64,000 nucleotides of DNA from Modestobacter roseus (lineage in GTDB: Bacteria > Actinomycetota > Actinomycetes > Mycobacteriales > Geodermatophilaceae). Below the pieces are notes generated by a model that saw nothing but the letters and a program-made list of their open reading frames with translations, did no database searches and was not told the origin of the DNA. Position 1 is the stretch's first letter. Each line of letters opens with the position of its first letter. This document shows, piece by piece, positions 1 through 8,133 of the stretch. Made by a program: the position numbers and the translations under genes. Where the stretch lies: positions 434,001 through 498,000 of the forward strand of contig NZ_VLKF01000001.1 in assembly GCF_007994135.1 (NCBI RefSeq), read 5' to 3'.

Positions 1-338
1 GCGGACGTCGTGCCGAGGGTGAGCCGTACGTCCACGTCCTCGAACCGGCACTGCACGAAGCGGGCGATCCCCGGGTCGAGGGCGGGACAGGCCAGGCCGC
101 TGAAGTCGCAGTCGATGAACTGCGGGATCTCGTGGCCGGGGCGCCCGCGCTTCAGCTGCCGGGGCAGCACGCGGTCCAGAGCGCTCGTGCTGTCGGCGAA
201 CCGCAGCCACGACACCGTCCACCCGGACAGGTCCGCACCGCGCACGACCCCGCCGCCCTCGATCGTGACGTCGTCGTCTGGTCGCACGCCAGCCTGGAGT
301 TCGGCGTAGGTGAGGCGGGTCGTCCCGTCCCGGTCCAT
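1..338 (-). CDS. pentapeptide-repeat-like protein, 3' end cut off by window edge
   Basis: Reading the minus strand from the ATG at 338 gives an open frame of 112 codons that runs off the left edge without a stop. It begins MDRDGTTRLTYAEL. Segments such as FIDCDFSGL and FVQCRFEDV have the alternating aromatic/hydrophobic spacing of pentapeptide-repeat beta-helix proteins (coils of roughly A-D/N-L-x-x). The coils are few and irregular, so the family call is an inference. The start lies 25 nt upstream of the tRNA-Leu 3' end, on the same strand. Pentapeptide proteins are often of unknown role; some protect DNA gyrase. Nothing visible here assigns a function. Confidence 0.5.
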   Translation of the reverse strand, partial: MDRDGTTRLTYAELQAGVRPDDDVTIEGGGVVRGADLSGWTVSWLRFADSTSALDRVLPRQLKRGRPGHEIPQFIDCDFSGLACPALDPGIARFVQCRFEDVDVRLTLGTTS

Positions 339-362
339 CGCTGCCCGCCTTCCGCCGGCCGG

Positions 363-443
363 TGCGGGAGGCGGGAGTCGAACCCGCACGCCCGAGGGCA
401 CCAGGACCTAAACCTGGCGTGGCTGCCGTTACACCACTCCCGC
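363..443 (-). tRNA. tRNA-Leu (anticodon TAG)
   Basis: Read on the minus strand, the 81-nt sequence has a 7-bp acceptor stem (GCGGGAG with CTCCCGC), a TTCGA T-loop and an anticodon stem CCAGG/CCTGG enclosing TTTAGGT, so the anticodon is TAG (reads CTA leucine codons). The long variable arm (TGCCCTCGGGCGT) is typical of class II tRNA-Leu. The discriminator base is A at 363. The following bases are CCG, so CCA is not encoded. Confidence 0.93.
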
Positions 444-507
444 GTGCGGGTGAGTCTAGGAGGTGCCTGAGCAGGCCCCCGGCGCGCGCGTCTGGCAGGC
501 TGTCGGC

Positions 508-741
508 GTGCCGCGCAGCCCCGAGCAGATCCAGCAGGAGATCGACGCCGCCCGCGAGTCGCTGGGCGCCACCCTCGACGAACTGGCCTTCCGCACCAAC
601 CCGAAGCGCCTGAGCAACGAGGCCAAGGCCAAGGTGCAGGAGTTCCTGGCCAGCCCGCCCGGCAAGGCGCTGATCGCCGCCGTCGGCCTGCTCGCGGCGT
701 TCGTGATCACCCGGCGGATCGTCCGCGCCGTCCGCGACTGA
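508..741 (+). CDS. DUF3618 family small membrane protein
   Basis: A 77-residue protein beginning VPRSPEQIQQEIDAARESLGATLDEL, the signature opening of actinobacterial DUF3618 proteins. A charged, probably coiled-coil N-terminal half is followed by one membrane segment near residues 52-68 (ALIAAVGLLAAFVITRR) and a short basic tail. I chose the GTG at 508 because the DUF3618 homology begins there. A GTG at 463 would add 15 residues, but its AGGAGG overlaps the codon too closely to work as a ribosome binding site. Family members are often near genes for holin-like envelope proteins. The function is not known. Confidence 0.8.
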   Translation: MPRSPEQIQQEIDAARESLGATLDELAFRTNPKRLSNEAKAKVQEFLASPPGKALIAAVGLLAAFVITRRIVRAVRD

Positions 742-761
742 CCGGGGCGCAGACTGGGGGC

Positions 762-1259
762 GTGTACCCACCGCCCCGTGATCCCGTCGGCCCCGGTCAG
801 GAGTCCGTCTGGGACTACCCCCGCCCGCCCTCGGCCGACGTGACCGGCCGGCGCGTCGAGGTGGTCCTCGGCGGGCAGGTCATGGCCCGCACCGACCGCG
901 CCGTCCGGGTCTGCGAGACCAGCCACCCGCCGGTCTACTACGTGCCCCGCGACGACGTCGTCCCCGGCGTGCTCGAGCGTGCGAGCGGCGCCTCGTGGTG
1001 CGAGTTCAAGGGCACGGCGACCTACTGGGACGTCGTGGTCGACGGCGTCCGCCACCCCGGCATCGCCTGGTCCTACGAGTCGCCCACGGCCGGCTACGAG
1101 CAGCTGCGCGGGGCGATCGCCTTCTACCCGAGCCGGCTGGACCGGGCCACCGTCGACGGCGAGCCGGTGCGCGCCCAGGCCGGTGACTTCTACGGCGGCT
1201 GGATCACCGATGAGGTGGTCGGCCCGTTCAAGGGGGAGCCCGGCACCCGCGGCTGGTGA
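762..1259 (+). CDS. DUF427 domain-containing protein
   Basis: A 165-residue soluble protein with a single DUF427 domain. Visible family features are the segments VYYVPRDDV, WCEFKGTATYWDV and IAWSYESPTAGYEQLRGAIAFYPSRLD. This matches the usual size of the stand-alone domain plus a short N-terminal extension. DUF427 proteins are widespread in actinobacteria and have no settled biochemical role. The gene starts 20 nt after the DUF3618 stop on the same strand, so the two may be co-transcribed. There is no signal peptide or membrane segment. Confidence 0.82.
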   Translation: MYPPPRDPVGPGQESVWDYPRPPSADVTGRRVEVVLGGQVMARTDRAVRVCETSHPPVYYVPRDDVVPGVLERASGASWCEFKGTATYWDVVVDGVRHPGIAWSYESPTAGYEQLRGAIAFYPSRLDRATVDGEPVRAQAGDFYGGWITDEVVGPFKGEPGTRGW

Positions 1260-1260
1260 C

Positions 1261-1289
1261 TTGATACGGGTACCCCCTAGGGGTACCTT
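1261..1289 (+). promoter_or_regulatory. csoR promoter with embedded copper operator
   Basis: A -35-like TTGATA (1261-1266) and a -10-like TACCTT (1284-1289) are separated by exactly 17 bp. Within the spacer lies an inverted repeat, GGTACCCC (1269-1276), CTA, GGGGTACC (1280-1287). The G/C-tract dyad separated by a few bases is the known form of CsoR operators. Binding there would cover both the spacer and the -10 element. The -10 ends 7 nt before the csoR ATG, so the transcript probably begins at or next to the start codon. Confidence 0.72.
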
Positions 1290-1296
1290 CGTCGTC

Positions 1297-1590
1297 ATGA
1301 CGGGCTACGACGGCAGCAAGGACCAGGTGCTCGCGCGCCTCAAGCGCGTGGAGGGCCAGGTCCGCGGCATCGCGCGCATGGTCGAGGACGACACGTACTG
1401 CATCGACGTCCTCACCCAGGTCTCCGCCGCCACCAAGGCGCTGCAGGCGGTCGCCATCGGCCTGCTCGACGACCACCTGGCGCACTGCGTCCGGGAGGCC
1501 GTCGCGAACAGCGCCGACGACGACGGAGCCGCCGCCGACGCCAAGATCGCCGAGGCCTCCGCGGCCATCGCCCGGCTCGTCCGTTCCTGA
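1297..1590 (+). CDS. csoR: CsoR-type copper-sensing repressor
   Basis: A 97-residue DUF156/CsoR protein. It holds the Cu(I)-binding triad of the family as Cys35 (TYCIDVL), His60 and Cys64 (DDHLAHC), on an all-helical scaffold with the basic VLARLKRVEGQVRGI opening that contacts DNA. Apo-CsoR represses its own operon, and Cu(I) binding releases the operator. The ATG at 1297 follows the operator/promoter directly; a longer upstream frame is a shadow of the preceding gene. The next two genes are a copper chaperone and a copper ATPase, which fits copper rather than the nickel/cobalt (RcnR) or formaldehyde (FrmR) sensors of the same fold. Confidence 0.92.
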   Translation: MTGYDGSKDQVLARLKRVEGQVRGIARMVEDDTYCIDVLTQVSAATKALQAVAIGLLDDHLAHCVREAVANSADDDGAAADAKIAEASAAIARLVRS

Positions 1591-1615
1591 CCCACCCCTC
1601 CAGGAGGAGATCCCC

Positions 1616-1825
1616 GTGCAGACCCTCGACTTCACCGTCACTGGCATGACCTGCCAGCACTGCGTCGCCTCGGTCACCGAGGAGGTCTCCGAGCTCGCCG
1701 GCGTCCGCGAGGTCGACGTCGACCTGGCCGGCGGCCGGCTGCACGTCGTCGGCGACGACGTGACCCCCGAGCAGGTCCAGGCGGCCGTGGCCGAGGCGGG
1801 GAGCTACTCCGCCACCCCGGCATGA
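1616..1825 (+). CDS. copZ: copper chaperone, HMA domain (CopZ-like)
   Basis: A 69-residue single heavy-metal-associated domain with the metal site GMTCQHC near residues 10-16 and a beta-alpha-beta-beta-alpha-beta pattern. It is expected to bind Cu(I) in the cytosol and hand it to the N-terminal HMA domain of the ATPase encoded next. The GTG start at 1616 has an AGGAGGA ribosome binding site 8 nt upstream. The stop overlaps the ATPase start as ATGA (1822-1825), so the two are translationally coupled. Confidence 0.92.
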   Translation: MQTLDFTVTGMTCQHCVASVTEEVSELAGVREVDVDLAGGRLHVVGDDVTPEQVQAAVAEAGSYSATPA

Positions 1826-4101
1826 CCGCCGGGCCGCAGGCGGCCCCGTCCGGGGAGGCCGTGCAGGGCCCGGCGCCCCAGGAGGCGCAGCTGGACGAGG
1901 TCCGCCTCGACATCACCGGCATGACCTGCGCCAGCTGCGCCAACCGGATCGAGCGCAAGCTCAACAAGCTCGACGGCGTCCAGGCCAGCGTCAACTACGC
2001 GACCGAGGCCGCCACCGTCCGGTACGACGCAGCCCGGGTCGACACCGACCGGCTGCTGGAGACGGTCTCGGCCGCGGGCTATTCGGCCGCGCTGCCGGCG
2101 CCGCCGGTGGTCGAGGACGACGAGCCGGCGGCCGAGGCCCCGGCCGGCCGCGAGGACGCGCTGCGCCAGCGGCTGCTCATCAGCGCTGCGCTGGCCCTGC
2201 CGGTGCTGCTGCTGTCGATGGTGCCGGCGCTGCAGTTCGACAACTGGCAGTGGCTGGCCCTCACCCTGGCCAGCCCGGTCGCCGTGTGGGGCGCCTGGCC
2301 GTTCCACCGCGCCGCGGTGGTCAACGCCCGGCACGGCGCGAGCACCATGGACACCCTGGTGTCCTTGGGCATCACCGCCGCCTACCTGTGGTCGGTCTGG
2401 GCGCTGTTCCTCGGCGACGCGGGGATGCCCGGGATGCGGATGGAGTTCACCCTGCTGCCCGAGCAGGGGAGCGGTACCCACGAGCTGTACCTCGAGGTCG
2501 CCGCGGCGGTCACCGTCTTCCTGCTGGCCGGCCGCTGGGCCGAGGCCCGCGCGAAGCGGCGCTCCGGCGCCGCGCTCCACGCCCTGCTGGAGCTGGGCGC
2601 CAAGGACGCCGCGGTGCTGCGCGACGGGCGCGAGGTCCGGGTGCCCGCCGCCGCCCTGGCCGTGGGCGACCGGTTCGTCGTCCGGCCGGGGGAGAAGATC
2701 GCCACCGACGGCGTCGTCGTCGGCGGCAGCTCCGCGGTCGACCTGTCGATGCTGACCGGCGAGAGCGTGCCGGTGGAGGTCGCCGAGGGCGACCGGGTCA
2801 CCGGCGCGACGGTCAACGTCGGCGGCCGGCTCGTCGTCGAGGCCACCCGGGTGGGGTCGGAGACGACGCTGGCCCAGCTCGGCCGGTTGGTCACCCAGGC
2901 GCAGAGCGGCAAGGCGCAGGTGCAGCGGCTGGCCGACCGGGTGTCGGCGGTGTTCGTCCCGGTCGTGCTGGCGATCGCGCTGGCCACCCTGGTCACCTGG
3001 CTGCTGGTCACCGGCGACGCCACCGCCGCCTTCACCGCCGCCGTCGCCGTGCTGGTCATCGCCTGCCCGTGCGCCCTCGGCCTGGCCACCCCCACCGCGC
3101 TGCTGGTGGGCACCGGCCGCGGCGCCCAGCTGGGGGTGCTGATCAAGGGCCCGGAGGTGCTGGAGAGCACCCGGGTGGTCGACACCGTCGTGCTGGACAA
3201 GACCGGCACGGTGACCACGGCCGCGATGAGCGTCGTGCAGGTGGCCGGGCACCCGGACACCCTGCGGCTCGCCGCCGCCGTCGAGGCCGGCTCCGAGCAC
3301 CCGATCGCCCGCGCCGTCGTTGCGGCCGCTGACGCGCCCCTGCCGCCGGTCACCGGCTTCGCCAACCGGCCCGGGCAGGGGGTCGTCGGCACCGTCGAGG
3401 GCCACGAGGTGCTCGTCGGCGTCGCCGGGACGGCGTTGCCGGCGGACCTGGCCGCCGTCGTCGACGCCGCGGAGTCCGCCGGTCGCACCGCCGTCCAGGT
3501 CGGCTGGGACGGCGGGGTCCGGGGGGTGGTCGTGGTCGCCGACACCGTGAAGCCGAGCAGTGCGGCGGCGATCGCCCAGCTGCGCGCGCTGGGGCTCGCC
3601 CCGGTGATGGTCACCGGCGACAACCCGGGTGCGGCCGCCGCGGTGGCCCGTGCCGTCGGGCTCGACCCCGACCGCGGGGAGGTCGTCGCCGGGGTGCTGC
3701 CGGCCGGCAAGGTCGACGTGGTCCGGGAGCTGCAGGCCCGCGGCCGGGTGGTCGCGATGGTCGGCGACGGGGTGAACGACGCCCCGGCGCTGGCCCAGGC
3801 CGACCTCGGCCTGGCGATGGGGTCGGGCACCGACGTGGCCATCGAGGCCAGCGACCTGACCCTGGTGCGCGCCGACCTCACCGCCGCCGTCGACGCGATC
3901 CGGCTCTCCCGCCGCACCCTCGCGGTGATCAAGGGGAACCTGTTCTGGGCCTTCGCCTACAACGTGGCCCTGGTGCCGCTGGCTGCGCTCGGCTTCCTCA
4001 ACCCGGTGCTGGCCGGTCTGGCGATGGCGGCGTCGTCGGTGCTGGTGGTCACCAACAGCCTGCGGCTGCGCCGGTTCCGCTCGACCGCACCCGCGAGCTG
4101 A
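1822..4101 (+). CDS. copA: copper-exporting P1B-type ATPase
   Basis: A 759-residue copper translocating ATPase. One N-terminal HMA domain carries GMTCASC (residues 33-39). The transmembrane Cu(I) site CPC is at 415-417, the phosphorylated aspartate is D459 in DKTGT, and the hinge motif GDGVND is at 648-653. The actuator TGES motif is also present, and the final membrane helices keep conserved N and MxxSS features ([21 protein letters not shown]). It pumps Cu(I) out of the cytosol using ATP. It is the last gene of the csoR-copZ-copA unit and is followed by a strong terminator hairpin. Confidence 0.95.
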   Translation: MTAGPQAAPSGEAVQGPAPQEAQLDEVRLDITGMTCASCANRIERKLNKLDGVQASVNYATEAATVRYDAARVDTDRLLETVSAAGYSAALPAPPVVEDDEPAAEAPAGREDALRQRLLISAALALPVLLLSMVPALQFDNWQWLALTLASPVAVWGAWPFHRAAVVNARHGASTMDTLVSLGITAAYLWSVWALFLGDAGMPGMRMEFTLLPEQGSGTHELYLEVAAAVTVFLLAGRWAEARAKRRSGAALHALLELGAKDAAVLRDGREVRVPAAALAVGDRFVVRPGEKIATDGVVVGGSSAVDLSMLTGESVPVEVAEGDRVTGATVNVGGRLVVEATRVGSETTLAQLGRLVTQAQSGKAQVQRLADRVSAVFVPVVLAIALATLVTWLLVTGDATAAFTAAVAVLVIACPCALGLATPTALLVGTGRGAQLGVLIKGPEVLESTRVVDTVVLDKTGTVTTAAMSVVQVAGHPDTLRLAAAVEAGSEHPIARAVVAAADAPLPPVTGFANRPGQGVVGTVEGHEVLVGVAGTALPADLAAVVDAAESAGRTAVQVGWDGGVRGVVVVADTVKPSSAAAIAQLRALGLAPVMVTGDNPGAAAAVARAVGLDPDRGEVVAGVLPAGKVDVVRELQARGRVVAMVGDGVNDAPALAQADLGLAMGSGTDVAIEASDLTLVRADLTAAVDAIRLSRRTLAVIKGNLFWAFAYNVALVPLAALGFLNPVLAGLAMAASSVLVVTNSLRLRRFRSTAPAS

Positions 4102-4113
4102 GCCGCACGCGAC

Positions 4114-4146
4114 GAGGGCCCGGCCGGTGCACCCGGCCGGGCCCTC
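4114..4146. terminator. terminator hairpin between convergent copA and TetR gene
   Basis: A perfect 14-bp stem (4114-4127 with 4133-4146, arms starting GAGGGCCCGG) and a 5-nt loop lie 12 nt after the copA stop. With the TetR gene facing it on the other strand, it can serve both directions. There is no T-tract, as is usual in such high-GC genomes. Confidence 0.75.
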
Positions 4147-4224
4147 CTGCATGTCCTCGTGCGTGCCCTCATGCGGGCGCTCGTGCGGGCGCTCGTGTCC
4201 GCGCGGTGCGCGGGCCCGTGCTGC

Positions 4225-4848
4225 TCAGGCGGCGCGGGCGCGGCAGTTCACCAACGGCAGGACGACCTCGGCCAGCACCTCGTCGACGAAGTCGATGGGC
4301 ACCGGCTGCCCGCTGAACAACCAGCGCTGCAGGATGGGTGCGCTCGCGGTGGACGACAGCGCCGAGCCCACCACGTCGGTCGGCACCTCCCCGCGCTCCC
4401 CGGCGCGAGCCCACACGGCGGTGAAGGCCTGGCGCCACAACTCCATCGGGCCGGTCTGGAACGCCTCGCGCAGCGCGGGCTCGTGCGGCAGGGCCGACAG
4501 CAGGGACAGCGTGGCCGCACCGACCGGGCCGTTCACCGCGCCGACCAGCCAGTGCAGCAGCACCCTCAGGTCGCCCTCGAGGTTGCCGGTGTCCGGCGAG
4601 TCGACCGGCACCTGGCTGAGCTCGGCGACCGCGTCGGCGACCAGGTCGGACTTCGTCCGCCAGCGCCGGTAGATCGTCGCCTTGCCGACGCCGGCGGCCG
4701 ACGCCACCGCGTCCATGGTCAGGCCGGTGTAGCCGGACTCGGCCAGGACCTGCAGGATCGCCGCGCGGATCGCGCCGTCGCGGGAGGGGTCGCGGGGGCG
4801 GCCGCCACGGCCGGGCCGGTCGCCGTCGGCCGGTGTCAGGTCAGGCAC
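4225..4848 (-). CDS. TetR/AcrR family transcriptional regulator
   Basis: A 207-residue TetR regulator. The N-terminal helix-turn-helix reads YTGLTMDAVASAAGVGKATIYRRWRTK, the classic TetR DNA-binding signature, followed by an all-helical ligand domain of usual length. I chose the GTG at 4848 because it gives the family's typical length; the open frame extends to 4929 but adds an atypical basic tail. It is divergent from the EAL gene at 5007. In the shared region the pairs GGAGATC and GGAAGATC (minus strand, about 4870-4892) could be operator half sites. The ligand and targets are unknown. Confidence 0.87.
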   Translation of the reverse strand: MPDLTPADGDRPGRGGRPRDPSRDGAIRAAILQVLAESGYTGLTMDAVASAAGVGKATIYRRWRTKSDLVADAVAELSQVPVDSPDTGNLEGDLRVLLHWLVGAVNGPVGAATLSLLSALPHEPALREAFQTGPMELWRQAFTAVWARAGERGEVPTDVVGSALSSTASAPILQRWLFSGQPVPIDFVDEVLAEVVLPLVNCRARAA

Positions 4849-5006
4849 ACCTGCAGACCCTAGCCCTGATGATCTTCCGTTTCGATCTCCGGTTGCGTGT
4901 GACCTGGCCCGCATCGCACCGGTGCGCACGATCCGTCTGCGCGCGCCTACTCGGTGTCACACGCGGCGTCGGTCATCCTGCTGGCGTGAACGGGGGAGGG
5001 GACGCG

Positions 5007-6065
5007 GTGCGACCGTCGTGGGCGACGCCGCAGCGGGCCCGCCGGCTGCTGCTGGCCAGCACGCTGGACCACGTGCTGCCCAGCATCGCGCGGGTGGCCA
5101 ACGCCATGGGGCTGACCGTGGGCACCGCCCCCGGCCTGCTCGACGTCGTCGACCACCAGGGCGGACGGCGGATCGACCGGCTGCTGGAGCGGCTGGCCCG
5201 GGAGCTGACCGGCGCGGAGACCGAGTCGGTCCGGGTCACCACCGACCCGCCGGCCGACGGGGTGTCCCTGGCCACCCGGCTGCTCACCGCTCCGACGCTC
5301 GCCGTCGAGCTGGCCCGCCGTGGCGTCACCGTCGAGATGTCCCTGCTCACCGAGGCCGAGCTGTGGCCGGTCTACCAGCCGATCATGTCGCTGACCTCCG
5401 GCGGCATGGTCGGGCACGAGGCACTGCTGCGCGGCCGGGTCGACGGCCGTGAGGTCGGCGGCGGGGACCTGTTCTTCCTCGCCCAGCGGGCCGGCTGGCT
5501 CTCCCGCCTGGACCGCCTGGCCCGGGAGGCCGCGATCGCCGGTGCCGCGCACTGGCTGGGTGGCGCCGACCTCTACGTGAACTCCGACCCGGCGGCGGTC
5601 CACCGCCCCTCGGTCTGCCTCGCCGGCACCGAGCGGGCCGTGCACGAGGCCGGCATCGACCCCCGGCAGGTCGTCTTCGAGGTGGTCGCCTCGCACGCGG
5701 TCACCGACCGCGAGCACCTGCTCTCCGTGCTGGAGCACCACCGCTCGCTGGGCTGGCGGGTCGCCCTCGACGACGTCGGGGTGGGCTGGTCGAGCCTGGA
5801 GCTGGTCTCCGTGGTCCGCCCGGACGTGGTCAAGCTGAGCAAGGCGCTGGTCTGCCGGCTGGGCGAACCCGGGCCGAACGCCATCGCCCGCGCGCTGTGC
5901 GAGCTCGCCCACCTGCAGGGCGGCGTCGTCGTCGCCGAGGGGGTGGAGCACGAGCGGATGGCCGACCAGGCCCGCGCCGTCGGCGCCGACCTCGGTCAGG
6001 GCTGGCTGTTCGGGCGCCCGGTGCGCCCCGAGCCGGAGAGCGAACCCGAGCTCGTCCTCGCCTAG
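5007..6065 (+). CDS. EAL-domain cyclic-di-GMP phosphodiesterase (or sensor)
   Basis: A 352-residue protein whose C-terminal two thirds form an EAL domain: HEALLRG (the EAL signature), YVNSDP, FEVVASHAV, ALDDVGVGWSSL, VVKLSKAL, VAEGVEHE and LGQGWLFGRP. Most metal and substrate ligands are present. The usual DDFG loop is DDVG and the usual E-x-T-E is weaker, so activity may be reduced. The N-terminal ~110 residues (helical, RRLLLASTLDHVLPSIARVANAMGL) are not a domain I recognise and are probably sensory. The GTG at 5007 follows GGAGGGG at 6-nt spacing; an in-frame GTG at 4986 is the alternative. Confidence 0.82.
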   Translation: MRPSWATPQRARRLLLASTLDHVLPSIARVANAMGLTVGTAPGLLDVVDHQGGRRIDRLLERLARELTGAETESVRVTTDPPADGVSLATRLLTAPTLAVELARRGVTVEMSLLTEAELWPVYQPIMSLTSGGMVGHEALLRGRVDGREVGGGDLFFLAQRAGWLSRLDRLAREAAIAGAAHWLGGADLYVNSDPAAVHRPSVCLAGTERAVHEAGIDPRQVVFEVVASHAVTDREHLLSVLEHHRSLGWRVALDDVGVGWSSLELVSVVRPDVVKLSKALVCRLGEPGPNAIARALCELAHLQGGVVVAEGVEHERMADQARAVGADLGQGWLFGRPVRPEPESEPELVLA

Positions 6066-6066
6066 T

Positions 6067-6122
6067 GGCCCCCTCGCAGGGACCCGCCGCGAGCGCGCGA
6101 GCGGTGGGGGGCGAGGGGGTCC
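6067..6122. repeat. 56-nt hairpin repeat, copy 1 (convergent gap)
   Basis: An imperfect inverted repeat fills the gap between the EAL stop and the phosphatase stop. The outer arms are CCCCCTCGC (6069-6077) and GCGAGGGGG (6111-6119). An inner stem CCCGCCGC/GCGGTGGG contains one G-U pair. A second copy lies at 8997-9052 in inverted orientation. It matches at 50 of 56 positions, and several of the differences are paired so that the stem is kept. It is a likely bidirectional terminator or dispersed repeat. Confidence 0.8.
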
Positions 6123-6126
6123 TCCA

Positions 6127-6726
6127 TCAGGGGCAGCCGGTGTTCCAGCCGGTCAGCGCGGGCCACTCGTGGTCGTGGCCGAGGATGCCGTAGCGGCCGG
6201 TGGCCAGCGGGAACAGCGCGCCCTTGTCCGGCTCGAACCCCAGCCAGCGTGCGGTCAGCACCCGCAGCACGTGCCCGTGCGCGACCAGGGCGACGTCACC
6301 GCCGTCCAGCAGCGGCCGCGCCTGCGCCAGCACCCGGTCGACCCGCTCGCCCACCTGCACCAGGGTCTCCCCGGGGGTGTCGCCGGGCTCGGTGCCGTCG
6401 TGCCACAGCGACCAGTCGTGCCCGGTCTGCTCGCTGATCTCCGGGGTGGTCAGCCCCTCCCACCGGCCGTAGTCGACCTCGACGAGGTCCGGCTCGAGCA
6501 CCGTCTCGATGCCGTCGTCGAACAACCCGGCCAGCTCTGCCGTGCGCCGGGCCCGGACCAGCGGGCTGACGAAGGCGTGCGTGATGTCCCGGCCGCCCAG
6601 CACGGACCGCAGGCGCCGGCCGTCGTCCTCCCCGTCGGGCAGCAGGGGCAGGTCGGTCAGCCCGGTGTGCTGGCCGCTGCGGCTCCACTCGGTCGCTCCG
6701 TGCCGGACGACGACGATCTCACCCAC
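6127..6726 (-). CDS. histidine phosphatase (phosphoglycerate mutase-like)
   Basis: A 199-residue member of the histidine phosphatase superfamily. The phosphohistidine motif VVRHGATEWS (RHG) lies in the first 15 residues, and the second catalytic histidine is in VALVAHGHVLRVL. Similar proteins are annotated as cofactor-dependent phosphoglycerate mutase or as broad phosphatases (for example acid phosphatase or SixA-like); the substrate cannot be read from the sequence. The GTG start at 6726 has GGAGG about 7 nt upstream. It overlaps the end of the MFS gene by 8 nt, so the two form a coupled unit. Confidence 0.87.
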   Translation of the reverse strand: MGEIVVVRHGATEWSRSGQHTGLTDLPLLPDGEDDGRRLRSVLGGRDITHAFVSPLVRARRTAELAGLFDDGIETVLEPDLVEVDYGRWEGLTTPEISEQTGHDWSLWHDGTEPGDTPGETLVQVGERVDRVLAQARPLLDGGDVALVAHGHVLRVLTARWLGFEPDKGALFPLATGRYGILGHDHEWPALTGWNTGCP

Positions 6727-7990
6727 GCTGGACCTCCTCCGCCGGGACCTGGCCCGGCTCACGTCGAACGGGCGGCGTCCGGCCGCCCACGGATGCGGTG
6801 CCGGCGACGGCCATCACGGTCATCGCGGCCAGGATGACCAGCAGGGGCGCTGTCCAACCACCGGTGGCATCGTGCACTGCCCCCACGACCAGGGGGCCGG
6901 TCGCCCCCACCGAGTAGCCGCACCCCTGCACCATCGCCGACAGCTGCCGGCTCTCCGTCTGCCCCTGGGACCGCCGGACGATCGCGATGAAGATCACCGT
7001 GATCCCGCCGCCCTGCGCCACGCCGGCCAGCGAGCACCACAGCACCCACAGCGACGGTGCGGCGAGCAGGCCCACCGGCAGCGTGAACCACAGCGCCATC
7101 ACCGCCAGCAGCACCGCGTACGGGCGCTGCCACCAGGAGACCAGCGCGGGGATCGCGAAGGCGCCCGCGACGGCGAGCACCTGGAACAGCGAGGAGCCCA
7201 CCCCGGCGGCCTCCAGGGACAGGCCCTGCTCGTCGGCCAGCAGCACGGCCAGCCAGGCCGTCGTCCCGTAGAACGCGAAGGACTGCCCGGCGAAGGCGGC
7301 GGTGAGCCCCCAGGCGACCGGCCGGCGCCACACCGACCGGCCGGGCACCGGTGCCGGGGGAGGGGGTGGGGTGGTGCCGGCCGCGGCGGCGCGGGCCACG
7401 TGCCGGCGCAGCGCTGCGGTCCACACGGTGGCGGCGACCACCGTCATCAGCCCCCACGAGGCCAGCGCCAGCTGCCAGCCGACCACGGCGGCCAGTGGGG
7501 CGGTCAGCGCGGAGGTGAAGGTGGAGCCCAGGTTCATCGTCGCGGTGTAGGCCGCGGTGACCACGTTCGTCGCGCCCGGGAAGTCCCGGCCGATCACCAC
7601 GGGGACGACGATGTTGCCCACCGTGATGCCCAGGCCGATGACCACGGTGCCGGCGATCGCGGCCTCCTCGGTGCCCAGCGAGCGCAGCAGCGTCCCGGCC
7701 AGCACCCCGGCCATCGACGCGACGACCGCTCGGTGCACCCCGGTCCGGGCGATCAGCAGCGAGGCGAACGGGGCCGCGAGCCCGAAGCAGAGCACCGGGA
7801 TGCTGGTCAGCAGGCCGATCGTGCCGGCCCCGACGCCGAGGTCGTCCCGCACCAGCTCCACCACGGGGGCCACCGCCACCAGCGGCCCGCGCATGTTCAG
7901 CGCGACCAGCAGCACCCCGACCAGCAGCAGGGCCGGCAGTGCCGGCGTCCGTGCGCCCCGTGTTCGTTGCACCGGTCCACTCAACTCCAC
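6719..7990 (-). CDS. MFS transporter, CynX/NimT family
   Basis: A protein of about 423 residues with 12 predicted membrane helices. The opening MRGPLVAVAPVVELVRDDLGV and the loop LTSIPVLCFGLAAPFA are typical of the CynX/NimT (cyanate or nitroimidazole-related) branch of the major facilitator superfamily. The transported substrate is not known. The GTG at 7990 is the longest start, and a GTG at 7972 is possible. Its 3' end overlaps the phosphatase start by 8 nt. It diverges from the aldo/keto reductase across a 143-nt gap. Confidence 0.85.
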   Translation of the reverse strand: MELSGPVQRTRGARTPALPALLLVGVLLVALNMRGPLVAVAPVVELVRDDLGVGAGTIGLLTSIPVLCFGLAAPFASLLIARTGVHRAVVASMAGVLAGTLLRSLGTEEAAIAGTVVIGLGITVGNIVVPVVIGRDFPGATNVVTAAYTATMNLGSTFTSALTAPLAAVVGWQLALASWGLMTVVAATVWTAALRRHVARAAAAGTTPPPPPAPVPGRSVWRRPVAWGLTAAFAGQSFAFYGTTAWLAVLLADEQGLSLEAAGVGSSLFQVLAVAGAFAIPALVSWWQRPYAVLLAVMALWFTLPVGLLAAPSLWVLWCSLAGVAQGGGITVIFIAIVRRSQGQTESRQLSAMVQGCGYSVGATGPLVVGAVHDATGGWTAPLLVILAAMTVMAVAGTASVGGRTPPVRREPGQVPAEEVQRG

Positions 7991-8133
7991 CCGGCGATGC
8001 GGTCGCGCGCCGGGTCTGTGCGGCCGGACACATGACGTGCGGTCGGGAAGGCGGCGGGGCAGAACCTGCTTGTGCGCAACGAGACCCCGGTGGCAGAGCC
8101 CGGGGCCGGCACCCCATCTCCAGGAGGACTCCG

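Noticed and set aside
1804-4152. Very long open frames opposite copA and other genes, on both strands
   Set aside because: High third-position G+C removes stops from antisense frames. The predicted proteins are Arg/Gly/Pro/His-rich with no domains, while the sense frame encodes a complete known protein.
4172-4195. Two direct copies of a 12-nt GCGGGCGCTCGT-type unit after copA
   Set aside because: Only two copies, no further extension, and composition is ordinary for this genome. No sign of a CRISPR or satellite.
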